NCBI RefSeq assembly: GCF_037893015.1
Contig: NC_133658.1
Coordinates: forward strand, 632,391,354-632,455,353
Length of the DNA: 64,000 nt
Direction: 5' to 3'
DNA from: Macrotis lagotis
Taxonomy: Eukaryota > Chordata > Mammalia > Peramelemorphia > Peramelidae
The position numbers and the translations under genes were made by a program. The notes under the pieces were generated by a model. The model searched no databases. It was not told the origin of the DNA and saw nothing but the letters and a program-made list of their open reading frames with translations. Positions within the stretch are counted from its first letter, which is position 1, and the number at the start of each line of letters is the position of its first letter. Shown one piece after another: positions 9,230 through 21,026 of this stretch.

Positions 9230-9589
9230 TGTTGCGGGAGGGGTCTGTCTGACCCTCCAGCCACCGCCCTCTACTTACCCTAATCCAGGGTCTTCAGACA
9301 TCTCTGGCTCCCCACCCCGGCGTGGGGGAGGGGAGAACAAACCAGGCAGAGCACCCAAGGAGAGGTTCACTTCTTTATTGATGTTACTAAGAACCCCCCG
9401 AGCCTTTCTGTACTATCCCTTTTATCCCCAGACCTAACTCCTCCTAGTAGGTGGTCTTGCTCCTCCTGAGTTCCCCCTGAGGGTGGAGCCAGCCCATACC
9501 GAGGCCATCCCAGTACCCGAAGGCAGGTTCTGACCTCTGGGCGTCTCACATTCCTCTCAGGGGGCCCCCGTCCAGAGCCGCCCCTAATA
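9230..9589 (-). repeat. 5' LTR of the provirus (360 bp)
   Basis: Upstream LTR in the viral sense. On the minus strand a TATA-like GGATAAAAGGG lies at about 9419-9429 and the AATAAA poly(A) signal at 9374-9379, giving a short U3-R-U5 like that of type D betaretroviruses. It ends in CA beside the primer site. Against the 3' LTR I count three substitutions and two single-base indels. In viral sense it begins TATTAGG rather than TG. Confidence 0.96.
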
Positions 9590-11310
9590 TGAACTAACCA
9601 CCAATGAAGAGGAAATTAAAGAGATATGTCAGAGATACTTTCCGGGAATTGTATGCCAATAAAATGAATAACTTGAGTGAAATGGATGAACTTTTACAAA
9701 AATACAAACTGTCCAGATTAACAGAAGAGGAAATAAATTAAATAACTCCAATTCAAAAAAACAAATTGAAGAAACCATTAATAAACTCTCTAAGAAAAAC
9801 TCTCTAGATCCAGGTGGAGTTACAAGTGAATTCTGCCAAACATTTAAAGAACAATTAATTCCTATTATAAATAAATTATTTTAAAAATAGGAGAGGAAGG
9901 AGTTCTGCCAAACTCCTTTTATGACACCAACATGGTGCTGAATACTATATCAGGAAGAACCAAAACAGATAAAGAAAATTATAGACTGATCTCCCTAATG
10001 TATATTGATGCAAAAATCATCAGTAAAATTTTAACAATGAGACTACAGTAAATTATTACCAGGATAATACACCATGATCAGGTCAGGGTGTATACTAGGC
10101 AGTCAGGGATAGTTCAACATTAAAAAAAAACACTCAACATAATTAAACATATCAATACCAACAGAAATCACATGATTATCTCAAAAGATTCTAAAAAAGC
10201 CTTTGATAAATTATAGTATCCATTCCTATTAAAAACACTAGAAAGTTTAGGAATAAAGTTTTCCTTAAAATAATAAATAGTATCCCTCTAAAACAATCAA
10301 CAGATGTTCTATGCAATGGGAATAAACTTGGAGCATTTCCAATAAAATCAGGGGTGAAACAAGGATGCCCATTATCACCATTATTAATCAATAAAGTATT
10401 AGAAATGCTAGTAGTAGCAAGAAGAGAAGAAAAAGAAATTGAAGGAGTCAAAATTGGCAATGCAGAAGTAACACTTTCACTCTCTGCAGAGAACATAATA
10501 GTATACCTAGAGAACCTGAGAACATCATCTAAAAAACTCCATGAAATAAATAACAAATTCAGCAAACTAGCAGGATATAAAATAAACCCACATAAATCAT
10601 CAACATTTCTATATATGAACAAAGCCCAAGAGTAAGAGACAGACAACATTAAATACTTGGAAATCTACCTCCCAAGACAAACCCAGAAACTGAGCACAAT
10701 TATAAAGCACTCTTCACCAAAATAAAATCAGATCTGAAAAATGTCAAATGCTAATGGTTAAGTCAAGCTAATATAATAAAAATAGCAATTCTACCCAAAT
10801 TAAATTACTTATTCAATGACATAGCAATCAAACTACCAAATCAATACTTTATTGAGCTAGGAAAATAATAGCAAAATTCATCTGGAGCAACAAATGGGCA
10901 AGAATAACAAGGGAATTGATGAACACGAAAATTTAAAGGAAGGTGACCTAGTTAGACCAAATCTAAAACTATACTATAAAGCAGCAGTCATCAAAACTGC
11001 CTGGTACTAGCTGAGAAATAGAGTAATGGATCAGTGGATTAGGACAGATTCAAAAGCAACTACAATAAATGCAGTAATCTACCATTTGACAAATCCAAAG
11101 ACATCAGCTTCTGTAATAAGAACTATTTGACAAAAATTGTTGGGAAACCTGGAAAATAATATGGCAAAAACTAGGCACAAATCAACATCTCCCACCCTAT
11201 AACAAACTAAGGTCAAAATGGGTACAGGATTTAGATGTAAAAAGTTATACCATAGATAAAGTAATAGACCAAAAATATTATTTATCTATCTGGTCTATGG
11301 AAAAGGAATA
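9590..11310 (+). mobile_element. L1 element A, middle segment (ORF2 reverse transcriptase region)
   Basis: Continues L1 A after the provirus. The text passes the pre-RT linker and the RT palm; the frame at 10354-10635 reads KQGCPLSP and, where FADD is expected, SAEN, so the catalytic aspartates are lost. It runs on into the post-RT region until the nested insertion at 11311. Premature stops are frequent. Confidence 0.9.
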
Positions 11311-12068
11311 CATTTATTTATTTTTTTTAGTGATAATAAGTTACCTCCCAGGTTGTTGGAATGATTGAATGAGATAACATATGTAAAATTTTGATTTTCC
11401 AGGATAATTTTTTAAATGTTAATGAATTGTGATTTTTTAAAAAAGATTTTATGTATTTTGAGTTTTACAATTTTTCCCCTAGTCTTATTTCTCTCCCCCC
11501 ACTTCCCACAGAAGGCAATTTGCCAATATTTACATTGTTTCCATGGTATAAATTGATCTAAATTGATTGTGATGAGAGAGAAATCATATCCTTAAGGAAG
11601 AAACAAAGTAAAAGAAATAGCAAGATCAGACAATAAAATATAAGGTTTTTCTTTTCTAAATTAAAAGTAACAGTCCTTGGTCTTTGTTCAAACTCCACAG
11701 TTCTTTCTCTAGATACAGATAGTATTCTCTATTGCAGACAGCCCCAAATTGTTCCTGATTGTTGCACTGATGCAATGAACAAGGTCATTAAGGTTGATCA
11801 TCACCCCCATGTTGTTGTTAGGATGTACAATGTTTTTTCTGGTTCTGCTCACCTCGCTCAACCTCAGTTGATGCAAATCCATCCAGACTTCCCTAAATTC
11901 CTGTCCCTCCTAGTTTCTAATAGAACAATAGTGTTTCATGACATACATACACCACAGTTTGCTAAGTCATGCCCCAATGGAAGGACATTTACTTGATTTC
12001 CAATTTTTTGCCACCACAGAGCTGCTATGAATATTTTTGTACAAGTGATGTTTACCCTTTTTTCATCA
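11311..12068 (-). mobile_element. 5'-truncated L1 (B) 3' end, with possible 3' transduction
   Basis: Minus-strand L1 3' end nested in L1 A. 11434-12068 matches, by eye, the ORF2 end and 3' UTR of the copy at 13205-14370. Flanks GAAAAGGAATA (about 11300-11310) and GAAAAGGGATA (12069-12079) look like target duplications. Between the L1 3' terminus and the outer T-rich tail (11313-11328) lie about 100 bases that are not L1 and include a MIR-like stretch. Confidence 0.85.
11331..11400. repeat. MIR-like fragment between two A/T tails
   Basis: ACCTCCCAGGTTGTTG and GATTGAATGAGATAACATATG resemble the MIR/Ther1 CORE-SINE segment. It sits inside the nested L1 insertion, downstream (in L1 sense) of the L1 3' end. 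Confidence 0.5.
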
Positions 12069-13204
12069 GAAAAGGGATAAAATTATGACCTAACAAGAAT
12101 TAGAGCACATTATAAGCTGCAAAATGAGTGGTTTCAGATGTTTTAAATTTAAAAAGTTTATGCACTAATAAAATCAATCCTGCCAAAATTATAAGGAAAG
12201 CAGAAAAGATATGAAAAAATCCTCACAACTATCAGTTCTATAAAGGTCTCATTTCTAAAATATATAGAGAATTGCATCAAATTTTTAAGATCACACATTA
12301 TTCCCTAATTGATAAATGGTCAACAAATATGAACAGACAGTTTTCAAATGAAGAAATTAAAGCCATATATGATCATATGAAAAAATAATCCAAATCAATA
12401 TTGGTTAGAGAAATGCAAATTAAAGCAACAGTGTTATCTCACATCTATTAGATTAGCCAAAAAGAGAAAAAGGGAAAATGATCAATGTTGGAGAAGTTGT
12501 GGGAGGATTGGAATATTGATGTATTACTAGTAGAGTTGTGAATGGATCCAACCTTTATGGAAAGCAATATGGAACTATGCCCAAAGAGCAATAAAACTTT
12601 TCATAACAATTGACCCAGCAATTTCAATTCTATATCTAAATCCAGACAAAATTATAAAAAAATGGGATTAGTCCTGCATGTTCCAACATATTCATTGCAG
12701 CTCTTTGTGTAGTGACAAAGAATTGGAAAATCAGGGGATCCCCATCAATTGTGGAATGGCTAAACAAGTTACAATACATGAATACTATGGAATACTGTTG
12801 TTCTATAAGAAACCAGAAATGTTTGAACTCCAGATAAGCATGGTATGACTTACAGGACCTGATGCTGACCAAAGGGAATAGAACCAACAGAATAATGTAA
12901 ACAATCAACAACAACATTATGGATGAATAATCTGGATGGAAGCAGTTCCTCTGGTCAGTCTAGAGAGGTAGGATAATTTGACTGGCTCTAGACTATATTA
13001 ACCCCAAAACAGAGGAAGAAAAACAAAACAAAACATACCATACAGGAAAAAAAAACAACCTTTCCTAATCTGAAGAACACTTTATTAAATTATCTCTTAC
13101 ATATCAAATTCTTCATGCTGAAAATTTCTAATTTGTAAACATGTTTATCAAAATATATATGTACAATTCTAACCTGACTGTTCCCTGCTGAAGGATCAGA
13201 AGTG
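12069..13204 (+). mobile_element. L1 element A, 3' segment (ORF2 C-terminus and 3' UTR)
   Basis: L1 A resumes with the post-RT text after the nested insertion, through the HCWW-type cysteine-rich C-terminal region (degraded), the LNK/MEYCCS-like end and an A-rich 3' UTR. It stops where minus-strand L1 C begins. Confidence 0.85.
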
Positions 13205-14370
13205 AGGATGAAAATAAAAAATAATTTTTTTAATTTAAATTTATTTTTTATTAAAGATATTATTTGAGTTTTACATTTTCCCCAATCTTGCTTCCCTCCC
13301 CCGTCCCCCCCCACAAAGAACACTCTGTCAGTCTTTACTTTGTTTCCATGTTGTACCTTGATCCAAATTGGGTGTGATGAGAGAGAAATGATATCCTTAA
13401 AGAGAAGTCTAAGAGGTAACAAGATCAGACAATAAGCTATCTGATTTTTTTTTCTAAATTAAAGGGAATAGTCCTTGCACTTTGTTCAAACTCCACAGCT
13501 CCTTATCTGGATACAGATGGTATTCTCCTTTGCAGACAGGCCAAAATTGTTCCCGATTGTTGCCCTGATGGAATGAGCAAGTCCTTCAAGGTTGAACATC
13601 ACTCCCATGTTGCTGTTAGGGTGTACAGTGTTTTTCTGGTTCTGTTCATCTCACTCAGCATCAGTTCATGCAAATTCCTCCAGGTTTTCCTGAAATCCCG
13701 TCCCTCCTGGTTTCTAATAGAACAATAGTGTTCCATGACATACATATACCACAGTTTGCTAAGCCATTCCCCAATTGAAGGACATTTACTGGATTTCCAA
13801 TTCTTTGCCACCACAAGCAGGGCTGCTATAAATATTTTTGTACAAGTAATGTTTTTACCCTTTTTCCTCATCTCTTCAGGATATAGACCCAGTAGTTGTA
13901 TTGCTGGGTCAAAGGGCATGCACATTTTTGTTGCCCTTTGGGCATAGTTCCAAATAGCTCTCCAGAAGGGCTGGATGAGTTCACAACTCCACCAACAGTG
14001 TAATAGTGTCCCAGATTTCCCACATCCCTTCCAACAATGATCATTATCCTTCCTGGTCATACTGGCCAATCTGAGAGATGTGAGGTGGTACCTCAGAGAA
14101 ACTTTAATTTGCATTTCTCTAATTAATGATTTAGAGCATTTTTTTTCATATGGCTACAGATTACTTTGATCTCCTCATCTGTAAATTGCCTTTGCATATC
14201 CTTTGACCACTTGTTGTTTGGGGAGTGGCTTTTTGCTTTAAAAATATGACTCAGTTCTCTGTATATTTTAGAAATGAGTCCTTTGTCAGAATCATTAGTT
14301 GTAAAGATTGTTTCCCAATTTACTACATTTCTTTTGATCTTGGTTATATTGGTTTTATCTGTGCCAAAAA
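13205..14370 (-). mobile_element. 5'-truncated L1 (C), ORF2 C-terminus and 3' UTR
   Basis: Minus-strand L1. An open frame at 13599-14114 (171 codons) is the ORF2 C-terminal domain, with HCWWSCELIQPFW, VAKNWK, GEWLSKLWYM and a terminal TLTATWE. The 3' UTR (13205-13598) has the GGGGAAAA-TGTAAAACTCAAA end shared with 11434-11500 and 53270-53310. This is one of the better preserved L1 tails in the window. Confidence 0.92.
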
Positions 14371-15415
14371 TAAATTATTAAAAAAAAATTTTCTTCCACC
14401 CTCCCTTCTCTCTCCCTCTCCCCTCAGCAGGGAACATTCATGTTAGCATTGTACATAAATAATTTTAATAAACATGTTTACACATTGGTCATTATTTTGG
14501 ATGAGGAATTAGGATTAAGGGAAAGGGATACATAAAAGATAATTTTTTAAAGTGTTCATCAGATTCTGAAGAGTTATTTTTTTTGTTTTGTTTTATTTTG
14601 TTTTTCTTCCTCTGGGGGGGTAACATTGTCCATATGAAATATGAAATGGTTGACCTAACTCTTTGAACTGCTGAGAGGAACTGCTTCCATCAAAGTTGAT
14701 CATTTCACAGTGTTGGTAATGCATACATTGTTCTCTTCGTTCTGCTCCCTTCACTCAGCATCAGATCCTGTAACTTATTCCATGCTTCTAGGTTATCTGA
14801 CCATTTATGCTTTTTTATGGAACAACAATATTCCAGAGTATTCATGTAGCATAACCTGGCTAGCCCTTCCCCAATTGATGGCCATCCCTTCAGTCTCCAA
14901 TTTGTTGCGACTACTATGCACTGCTATGAATATTTTGGAACATGTAAGACTTTTCCCAATATTTATAATTTCTTCTGGATATAGACCTAGAATTGGAATT
15001 TTTTAATCAAAGGCAATGAACATTTTTATTGCTCTTTGAACATAGTTCCATATTGTTCTCCAGAATGGTTGGATCAGTTCACAACTCCACCAGCATTGAA
15101 TCAATGGCCCAGTCCTCTCACAACCTCTCCAGCATTGATCATTTTCTCTTTTTCTCATCTTAGCCAATCTGATACATTTGAGCTCATAACTCATTGTTGT
15201 TTTAATTTGCCTTTCTCTAGTCAATGGTTGGAGCATTTTTTATATGATTATATATAGCTTTAATTTCTGCATTTGGAAACTGTCTCTTCATGTCCTTTGA
15301 CCATTTATCAATTGGGGAATGAAATGTAACCTGATAAATTTGATTCAGTTCTCCAATATTTTAGAAATGAAACCTTTATCAGAATTCCTAGTTGTGAAGA
15401 TCATTTCCCAGCCAA
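14371..15415 (-). mobile_element. 5'-truncated L1 (D), different 3' UTR family
   Basis: Minus-strand L1 ORF2 C-terminus (15003-15236 reads NDQCWRGCERTGPLIQCWWSCELIQPFW) followed by a 3' UTR of a second type, with the GAATCTGATGAACACTTTA block and a CCTCCC pyrimidine tract, like 46535-47860 and the plus copy at 48424-48810. It directly abuts L1 C. Confidence 0.9.
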
Positions 15416-17100
15416 AGTAATGAATTCTTTATCTCTTTGTTCTAACATTTTTAAAGTTTCTAGAATAAAATAATGTTAAGTATCTGTTTGCAAAAATATA
15501 TAATCAGAGTTCTCCCAATTTCAACATAAAAAGATACATATTCTTTTAAAAGGTAATCAAAATAGAGATGAAAAAATTTTAAGACCCATTGGATTTTTTT
15601 AATTAGACTCACAATGTTTTTCTTTAAAAGTCAATACCAATTCTAGTATATGACTTATTTTGGTAAGATTCAAAATATTGATTTGGACCTATGTGGACCA
15701 GTTAGTTTCATATCAAGTATCTGCATGCCTGACTCTGGCTTACTCTGTTCAAAATGTAAGTCACTGGAGACAGGAGTTTTAAGTTCTAGAATGTAGATGT
15801 ATCCACAGAAATTTATCACCAGGGATAGAAAGCCAATGGTGATTTGAAATTGGTAGTATTATTCTGTATACAAGCTAAGTAGTATTATAGTAAAAATTAC
15901 TATAGAACAAAAGAGATTTGTAAGCCTTCACTAAAGGCCTACTTATTGAAAATGACAGTCAACAAAACCAAATCTCAGTATAATAACAAAACTTGTATTT
16001 GATAAGAAATTATGTTATCATTTTTCTCCTCTATAGAATATCATTATTTGCTCCACACTGAACTCTCAGTTGAGAATTAAACTGGAACACAAACACCTAG
16101 TCTTTATTGACCATTCTGGTACAGAATTGAAAATAAAATCAAAATTAAGAGAATAATACAACAAAATTAATTTGTGGCAAAAATCTATAGAATGCAAAAT
16201 AAAGTGTATTTGGCCATCATTCCATTACCACTATGGACAATCAGTCACATTAGAAGTCTGTCTTCAAAGAAGATCTCCCTCTTTGATAGATTCTCATTAA
16301 AATGTTAAATGGAGTTAAATATTAAACTTCTTTAATGTTATGGAGCTAAATATAAAAAATTTCTCATGACATCTCTTTACAGGTGGATTTATCTGATTTT
16401 GTTTTTCACAGTTATGAAATTAGCCATATGATTGCCACTTCAATTTTTTTTGGCTTAAAGGATATAAGATAATCATTGAATTGTAAAATATTAGACCTAC
16501 AAAAGAGCCCTAGAGTGTTTGAAGTCTTCTATTTTATTTTTTAAATGTATTTTTCAATTATAAATTAGTATGGCAAGCCTTAAAATTCAGCTAAATGAAA
16601 CCACCTAACATTAGTAACAGACTAAAAGCAAGCCATTGTCTTGTGTGCCATATGGTTGATGGATTATATGATGACAGTCAGCAGACAGATTCTCCTACCC
16701 ATCCTATATCTTGTCCAAATAAATTGATGGTCTTGCTTCTAAGAGTAACATAAAATTTAGGTTAATTTTAGACAGTTTTGAGAATTTTGCTTCTGATGCT
16801 TATACCTCTTGTCTTCACATCTTAGTGTGCTGTGACAAGGAAAAGAAGTTACAGATGAAAGGCAAGGTTTAGATTATGTGATCCATATGTGATTTAGTAG
16901 CATTTTTTAAAATATTGCTTTCATCACAAAGCATGTTCATCTATGGTCAGAGCTAAAAAAAAGACCCAAGGAAGTTCACCAAAATATGTTTTTCCATTCC
17001 AAAACACTCTTAGATATTTTAAATCATATGGAAAAAGGAACACTTCACAAACATATTTCACCTATCAAAATGACAAATAGCATCATTGTTATAAATGGTT
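15416..17100. other. No assignable feature (old, AT-rich sequence)
   Basis: No open frame of note, no recognisable repeat boundary and no RNA gene seen. It may contain ancient repeats too diverged to name by eye. Confidence 0.5.
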
Positions 17101-17109
17101 CTTTTTGGA

Positions 17110-17205
17110 ATAGATGAGAGTGAGGAGGAATACAGTGGAGGGAAATACAGCTAGTGATAGCAACTGTGGGAAAAAACATTGAAGCAACTTCTCTGGTGGC
17201 TATGA
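17110..17205 (+). mobile_element. L1/HAL1-like fragment
   Basis: About 60 bases from 17137 align with 46085-46150, the junction region of the RT-less L1 below (GGAGGGAAATACAG, then GGGAAAAAA, TTGAAG and TTCTCTG), with roughly 80 percent identity by eye. Boundaries are unclear. Confidence 0.45.
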
Positions 17206-17329
17206 TGGGGAAATCAACTCATACCAGAGACAGCACCATTGGAATCTGAACACAGACTGAAGTACACTTGTTTTTTCTCTCTTACTATTATTGAAGTTTC
17301 TCATCTTTTTGAGGTGGAAAGGGATTTAT

Positions 17330-17695
17330 GATTACTCTCACAACAAGATTATTGTAATAATAAAAAATAAATGGTTCTTTAGGATTTGAAAAGCACTTTC
17401 CATATATTAATATGTGATAGAACACATAAGTATCATGATGGCCCTTTCATAGTTAATAGAATTAAGTATCTGTGAAATAAAGTGATTTACACAAAGTCAC
17501 ATAGCTACTTATTTTTTTTAGAAATGTGCAATTTCATTCTTTTATTTTCAGCCCTACAAGTACAATGGTGTATTGGGTTCTCAATCCCAATCAATTGATT
17601 CCAGTCAATCATGGATTTAGCTTACTATACTTGACAAATTATTTACCTTTCTGGGCCTTAGTTAATATATCTATTAGATTCCTCCTGATTATAAT

Positions 17696-17727
<32 letters not shown>

Positions 17728-17760
17728 GTGATAGTATTTATATAGAAGCTGCCTAGAGGT
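17330..17760. repeat. Degenerate MIR/CORE-SINE-like sequence with a (GAT)n microsatellite
   Basis: Fragments such as AAGTCACATAGCTA and ACCTTTCTGGGCCTTAG are typical of MIR/Ther-type SINEs. The pure trinucleotide run is at 17696-17727. The poly-Asp reading across it is a by-product, not a gene. Confidence 0.5.
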
Positions 17761-17884
17761 TTAGTGACCTTCCTGCTCTATGGCAACAGCAGTAAAACCC
17801 AGTGATGAGCCAGTTCAGACGGCAAATAATCTAATGAGTCAGCCTAGCAAGAAATTGATTCATTCAGTTAAGACACCATGTCCT

Positions 17885-18098
17885 ATGAGAAGTTCCAATA
17901 GAGTCAAGAGAACCTGAGTTCAAATCGAGTCTTAAACATTTATTAACTGAGTGAATCTAGATAAGTCTTTTAAATCTATTTGCCTCAATTCCTTATCTAT
18001 AAAATGAACTGGAGAATGAAATGACATTGCTATATTGTTGCCAAGAAACCCCCCTGGGCAGACATACTGAAAAAATTCAACAATACCAACAACAATTC
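17885..18098 (+). mobile_element. Mar1-like CORE-SINE with RTE-type tail
   Basis: Has CCTGAGTTCAAATC, a diverged CTCA-TTCCTTATCTATAAAATG block, AACTGGAGAATGAAATG, TTGCCAAGAAACCCC and an ACAACAATTC-like end, in the order seen in marsupial Mar1 SINEs. Confidence 0.7.
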
Positions 18099-18891
18099 AT
18101 TTATCACCCTGCAGCAAATTTCATGAGCACCTTTCAGAAAAAGAAAAAAAATGAGGCCCTTTATTTCAAACTAGGAGTTGCCTTGGCCACTTTTATTTGA
18201 TAAGGTGTGTCTAAATTCCATTGTATTTTAAGTTCATGCCAAATCTTTTTCCACCCTTAGGGAATTGATGTCTAAAAAATATTTTATAATTTCTTTTTAT
18301 GTCATTTCAGTTAAAGTGATCATTGAAGCTACTGGCTGAAGTAAACTGGTGAGGGGCTTGCTAGCAAATATTAAAAGGATAGTCATTCATAGAGGATACC
18401 TCCAAAATTCTCTTAGTCGTAGTAATTAGCTATCTGAAGTCTTCCAACTTATAACTGTGCTGTTGAAGGAGTAGGCTTAAAAAGATTGTTAAACATAAAA
18501 TCTTGGCCATGATATCTTTTGTATACTTTTAAATTTACTTACATTAATGGAAAATATTTTCCACTCAGATTCTTCCTTTGAGGATGCCTTGGATCCACTT
18601 TAAAAAAAAACCCTTTTGTTCCTCCTTTTGTTCTAGATTGCAATTGATAGTCTCTTTTCCATATTTCCTTTACAAGTCAAGCTAACGCCTTTGAAATAAG
18701 TTTTGTTTGTTTATATGATGTCTATATGATGAAAGTCAGCATGGTACTAATATTTGTTGTATTTCTACATTAATATATGTATGGAATAGTATAGATATTA
18801 CATTTCAAGAGCACTGATACCTGGAAATACCATTAAAGCCATTCAGAAGTTTCTCTAGTTTAAATAGTTTCACAATACTTACAAAGTATTA

Positions 18892-19826
18892 TATTTCCCC
18901 ATGTATAAGATGCATCCTTTTATTTTAGTTTTTTTTTTTGCAAGGCAATGGGGTTAAGTGGCTTGCCCAAGGCCACACAGCTAGGTAATTATTAAGTGTC
19001 TGAGGCCAGATTTGAACTCAGATACTCCTGACTCTGGGGTTGGTGCTCTATCCACTGCATTACCTAGCCACCCCTGATGCATCCTTTTTTCAAAAATTTG
19101 GTGTCTAAAAACTGGGAGTATCTTATACAGTTGTAGATTTTTTTACTTGCATTTCTCACTTTTTTGCACTTGTTTTTATGCTCACTGTTTCACATTTGCT
19201 ACTGGTATATTATTAGATTACATTTTGCCACTTTCTGCCCAGAAATGGCTGAAAAAAAAAGATTTTTGTACAGTGCTAAATTCATTTTAAAAGTGATCCA
19301 GTTTGCAAATGTGAATGGAAATCATGCTGCTGAACATCAATTTGATCTTCCTCCAACTGAGAAAACAACCTAATACTAGCTACAGGTAGAAGAAACCCTC
19401 CTGAAAATGCCCTGGCTGAAGAAGCCATGAGAGGTAAGGCAGCCAAATGACCTGAGTTAGAGAGGGAATTGAAGAGATGGATTGAAGAGCAAAGGGCAAG
19501 TGGAATTCCTGTATCCACAAGGAGGCCAGAAGAATTGCTGATGAAAAAGAAGTGGCTGATTTCAAAGGAGAACACAATAGGTGTTTCAGATTCATGAAGT
19601 GAAATGGACTAAGCATGCTTCCATGTACCAGACTTGCCCAAAAAGATGCCTGAAAGCTAGAAACAGAAGGTCCTTGAATTTCAAGATGAATAAAACTTGA
19701 GTTCAATAATTTTATTTAATAGATTTTTCAAATTTTTTTCAAATTTCAAATATTTTTTCAAAAAATTCAAACATTCATAATTTAGGTGCATCTATTAGAT
19801 AAGAGCATGTTATACATATGGAAATA
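18892..19826 (+). mobile_element. pogo/Tigger-like DNA transposon fossil
   Basis: Left end TATTTCCCCATGTATAAGA (18892-18910) is an imperfect inverse of the right end (about 19808-19826), with TA next to the left end, as expected for Tc1/mariner-pogo elements. Inside, the frame from ATG 19245 reads KKRFLYSAKFILKVIQFAN then NHAAEHQF, a Brinker-like helix-turn-helix like that of POGK-type transposase. A second region at about 19440-19640 in other frames (LERELKRWIEEQRASGIPVS-like) fits the CENP-B/Tc5 DNA-binding domain. No DDE catalytic domain remains; the element is about 0.8 kb once the SINE is removed, so it is internally deleted and inactive. Confidence 0.75.
18922..19075 (-). mobile_element. 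WSINE1-like SINE inside the DNA transposon
   Basis: Poly-T, GCAAGGCAATGGGGTTAAG and the complement of the SINE head, ending CTAGCCACCCCT. Perfect 13-bp duplications GATGCATCCTTTT flank it (18909-18921 and 19076-19088). Confidence 0.92.
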
Positions 19827-19831
19827 TGGTA

Positions 19832-20970
19832 ATACTTAGAAAAAGTATGAGATGATACTATTTAGTGTAAAAACTGTTGCTAAATCAAGGGTATAAAAGA
19901 GCACCTAGAGACAAATATATCATGTCTGAATTATATCCATACAGAATACTAAGGATCCATTTAAAGGGATTTGAAGTGACAAGATCAGAACTCAGTACTC
20001 AAAAGTGTACATTGCCCAGTTATGGACTTTTTTCCTGGAAAAGACCTATTATCTCACTGTAGAAGTGGCAGACATCTCAAGTAGGACAAAGGAGAGGAAA
20101 GAAATAGACAGCTAAAAAGTCTTAAAAAGAATCAATTTTTGAATTATACAGATTTTAAAAACTCCAAAACCTAAAGTTATATGGTAGTATGCTTGTGAAG
20201 ACTGGAAAAGTTACATGAAACTTTGAGCCACTAAGAAAAATGTATATTGTTTCACTCAGTCTATAGATCATTGAAAAAGGGAAAGGCCCTGTGACTTTGT
20301 AACTTTCAATGAACAATCAACTACAGAAACAATAAAGAGTTTAGCAATAAAATATGAGGAAGGAAATATAGTTAGTTTGAAGGAAGTGTGTTGGGGTATT
20401 GGAGAGCTACAGATGCCTAATGGGTCTCATGGTCAAAAAAAAAGAAATATTTTCATCAACTGGTAGTAAAAATAGATGATTTCAAAATAATATTGCAACT
20501 TGAAAAAATTTCATTCAGATCAGAGGAAGTATATCTTACTGTTTGTGTGTGGTGGGGGCAACAAAATCCAGTCAAGAGACCATCTGTGATAACTAAGATA
20601 AAAGGATAAATACCTGTAGAAATCATGCTGATAGACAGGTAAGAAGACAGGATTCTTTTAGAAGGAGAAGGCAAGGGGCCAGAATGTCATTATTGTCTGA
20701 TTCAAGGACAGCATTAGTGAGTAGGTGAAGGGTAGAGATTTCTTTTGCAAGAACTATAGTTTGAATAGATATAGGTTTTGAATACAGAAAAAAGAAGGGT
20801 ACACAATTGGCATATGAGATGTTTTAATTCTAAGAACCAATTGAGAAATAAATATGGTGTCAAGGATAGAGATCTCCCTAGGTCCCAAAGGCAATAGTTT
20901 AATCTAAATATGATTTGTAGATAAGTCCCTTCCACCTGGACTCAAGGACCCCATGCAGAAATGACAGAAA
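19832..20970. other. No assignable feature
   Basis: AT-rich, with only short frames in both strands that lack recognisable domains. A 23-base word at 19937-19959 recurs exactly at 21786-21808. Confidence 0.45.
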
Positions 20971-20972
20971 AA

Positions 20973-21026
20973 ATGTATGTATGTATGTATGTATGTATGT
21001 GTATATAAACATATATATACACACAT
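20973..21026. repeat. (TGTA)n microsatellite followed by (TA/CA) run
   Basis: About seven tetranucleotide units, then GTATATAAACATATATATACACACA. Confidence 0.95.

Larger units (their letters stand above)
3140..9589 (-). mobile_element. Class II (betaretrovirus-like) endogenous retrovirus, LTR to LTR, env mostly lost
   Basis: A 6450-bp provirus on the minus strand, inserted in L1 ORF2. Both LTRs are present, and the 6-bp duplication TGAACT (3134-3139 and 9590-9595) flanks it; six bases is usual for betaretrovirus-like integrases. In sense order it holds 5' LTR, lysine-type primer site, gag, pro, pol, a short env remnant, polypurine tract and 3' LTR. Zinc knuckles, DTGAD, YMDD and the integrase D,D(35)E residues place it in the HERV-K/MPMV/MMTV class. 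LTR similarity implies a recent insertion, yet gag, pro and pol carry lesions and env is nearly gone, so this copy is defective. Plus-strand ORFs inside it are antisense shadows. Confidence 0.97.

Noticed and set aside
17526..17756. 76-codon frame with poly-Asp
   Set aside because: The Asp run is the translation of a (GAT)n microsatellite, and the flanks are MIR-like repeat.
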